A stretch of DNA of 33,022 nt from Actinomycetes bacterium (GTDB lineage: Bacteria > Actinomycetota > Aquicultoria > UBA3085 > Oleimmundimicrobiaceae): NCBI GenBank assembly GCA_030614255.1, contig JAUWKI010000013.1, positions 1-33,022 on the forward strand, given 5' to 3'. Position 1 is the stretch's first letter; each line of letters starts with the position of its first letter. Shown here one piece after another: positions 32,042 through 33,022 of this stretch. Below the pieces are notes generated by a model. That model saw only the letters and a list, made by a program, of their open reading frames with translations. It had not been told where the DNA came from and searched no databases. A program made the position numbers and the translations under genes.

Positions 32042-32603
32042 CTTCATCTCCTGCTAAAAAAATTTTCGGTTTATCTATAATAGATGATATAAAGTGGTCT
32101 TTTTGACTTACTTTATTGCTTAACTCTTCCTTGCTCACAACATAAAAATTCATTTCACGTCCCAATTCTTCCTTAGCTTTAGCTAAAACTACGGAAAGTT
32201 CCTTAGTGCTAATATCACCAACAACAAAGATGTCGATATCGCTTAATGGCCCCTCTTCTCCGCCAGCATAAGAACCATAGATAAAAGCAACATTAATCTT
32301 TTGGCTGATGTCTTTGAGTTTTGGTCGAAGAAGGTCTCCAAGAGCAACGGTTTTAAGAAAAATCGCCTTTAACTCAGGGAAAATAGGATTTTCCCGATTG
32401 ACTTGATAGTATTGACGCTTCCCCTCGCTTAGACACGAGATTAGCCCTATCCCCTCAAGCTTAGAAACCTCCCGCTGAACTGCTCTGATGGGCAGCCCTG
32501 TAATTGAGGCAATTTCTCGCTGATAGAAACGGCTACCAACGTTTAAGAGAAAAAACTTCAGAACTGATACTCGGGCTTGCGAGGAAAATAATTCTGTGAG
32601 CAT
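32016..32603 (-). CDS. Winged-HTH plus nucleotidyltransferase (MNT) protein
   Basis: This protein has 195 residues from ATG 32603 (GGAGG-N7); the upstream track start adds 18 residues that run through the promoter. Residues 1-75 form a winged helix (SRFYQREIASITGLPIRAVQ, QREVSKLEGIGLI). Residues 95-195 are a minimal nucleotidyltransferase with GSYAGGEEGPLSDIDIF, fitting the GS-x(n)-DxD motif. MNT partners of HEPN proteins can transfer AMP or act as antitoxin. The fused winged helix suggests autoregulation at the two TATACATYTTGTAGTCAAA repeats in its own promoter. Position, overlap with HEPN and flanking direct repeats mark a cassette. Confidence 0.86.
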   Translation of the reverse strand: MLTELFSSQARVSVLKFFLLNVGSRFYQREIASITGLPIRAVQREVSKLEGIGLISCLSEGKRQYYQVNRENPIFPELKAIFLKTVALGDLLRPKLKDISQKINVAFIYGSYAGGEEGPLSDIDIFVVGDISTKELSVVLAKAKEELGREMNFYVVSKEELSNKVSQKDHFISSIIDKPKIFLAGDEDVFRKLIS

Positions 32604-32621
32604 GCTCTTTCCTCCTTGTAT

Positions 32622-32664
32622 ACATCTTGTAGTCAAATATATACATTTTGTAGTCAAAAGTCAA
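32622..32664 (-). promoter_or_regulatory. MNT-HEPN promoter with two direct operator repeats
   Basis: On the minus strand TTGACT (32664-32659), 17 bases, TATATT (32641-32636). TATACATYTTGTAGTCAAA occurs at 32619-32637 and 32640-32658, 21-base spacing, two helical turns. The core ACATTTTGTAGT is the fic operator core with one change. The likely binder is the winged-HTH MNT protein. Confidence 0.65.
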
Positions 32665-32718
32665 GTTACACTAACGTCTAGCTCAAAGATATTTCATGCC
32701 CAATATCCCTGAACCACT

Positions 32719-32742
32719 CCCTGCCTGTCGGCAGACACGGCG
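32719..32742. repeat. REP-like palindrome
   Basis: CCCTGCCTGTCGGCAGACACGG, the same family as at 4814, 9741, 12669 and 19772. Confidence 0.6.
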
Positions 32743-32796
32743 TAACAAGATATTTAGTTAAGCTGTCTTCTGTTAAGCCATTTTCATTATTGGATG

Positions 32797-32896
32797 GTCG
32801 AAGGGTTAAGTTATTCAAGTTTGTCAAGCCTGACCCCATTTGTATGTGGTGGCTGAGGACTGGAAGCTGGTAGCTGTTTTAAGTTTGTCAAGCCCG
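32797..32896. repeat. Right direct repeat bounding the MNT-HEPN pair
   Basis: It shares GTCGAAGG..TTATTCAAGTTTG, GTCAAGCCTGACCCCATTTG, GTGGCTGAGGACTGGAAGC and TAGCTGTTTTAAG with 31442-31578. The last tag is degenerate (GTCAAGCCCGCG). Confidence 0.75.
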
Positions 32897-33022
32897 CGAA
32901 TTGCCTCATCTAAAATCTATCTGAAATTGTATCGTTGCCTCAAATAAAAATCTACTTGAAAAGGAGGAAGCATTAGGTTGTCTTTAAAAGACGGAATTGT
33001 TTAAAAAAGGAGGCAACCGCAA
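32897..33022. other. Right edge with two near-repeats and ribosome-like GGAGG sites
   Basis: TTGCCTCATCTAAAATCTATCTGAAA (32900) and TTGCCTCAAATAAAAATCTACTTGAAA (32935) repeat at about 35 bases. GTTGCCTC (about 32934) and GAGGCAAC (about 33010) are inverted. AAGGAGGAAGC and AAAGGAGGCAACC suggest a gene may start beyond the window. No complete gene is visible. Confidence 0.35.

Overview
The window looks like a chromosomal segment of an anaerobic, metal- or mineral-respiring bacterium. The base composition is moderately AT-rich by eye. Strong GGAGG/GGAGGTG ribosome sites, many TTG/GTG starts, a Rex NADH/NAD+ sensor and a cytochrome with a lipobox suggest a Gram-positive-type lineage, such as a deep-branching actinobacterium or clostridial relative. 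That placement is inference. No rRNA or tRNA gene was seen.

From 0.4 to 22.1 kb almost every gene belongs to one theme, multihaem c-type cytochromes and helpers. Eight cytochromes carry about 95 CXnCH haem sites by hand count. They are a giant Ig/FN3 cytochrome (13 sites), two coupled NapC/NirT-like 12-haem membrane proteins, a secreted 6-haem protein, a membrane-anchored 15-haem protein, a 10-haem lipoprotein, a 20-haem protein that is two copies of the 10-haem module, and a 7-haem protein. The helper genes sit immediately upstream of cytochromes: NHL then TPR then the giant cytochrome; TPR then 15-haem; NHL then 6-haem. Two O-antigen-ligase-like (Wzy_C) proteins with C-terminal TPRs lie among and beside them. 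rex follows the 10-haem lipoprotein. The simplest reading is a quinol-to-surface electron conduit with assembly or glycosylation helpers.

From 22.3 to 23.6 kb there is an IS605-type element carrying only tnpB, inserted just upstream of the promoter of the 7-haem/20-haem operon. From 23.7 to 29.6 kb lie the second Wzy_C-TPR protein, a four-helix-bundle (23S-IVP type) gene between near-identical direct repeats beside a long AT-rich low-complexity array, a polyprenyl-phosphate sugar transferase and a GT4 glycosyltransferase. From 29.7 to 32.7 kb there is a defence/toxin-like block: an AbiEi-like/Fic fusion, a HEPN protein and a winged-HTH/nucleotidyltransferase (MNT) protein. The fic promoter and the MNT-HEPN promoter carry the same 12-bp direct-repeat operator, and the MNT-HEPN pair is bounded by direct repeats of about 100-140 bp.

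Noncoding DNA is packed with short dispersed repeats: REP-like palindromes (TGCCTACCGGCAGGCA type), AGATTGCTTCGGTCGC elements, word-like CCATCTGCCATC runs and GTCAAGCCTGACCCC tags typical of IS200/RAYT elements. A DnaA-domain-IV-like fragment at the left end next to such a tag, and a probable transposase tail near 12.3 kb, are decayed mobile DNA. Three genes (TPR at 5658, 20-haem cytochrome at about 21309, GT4 at 29580) appear to start at ATA or ATT codons behind good Shine-Dalgarno sequences. All counts and alignments were made by eye.
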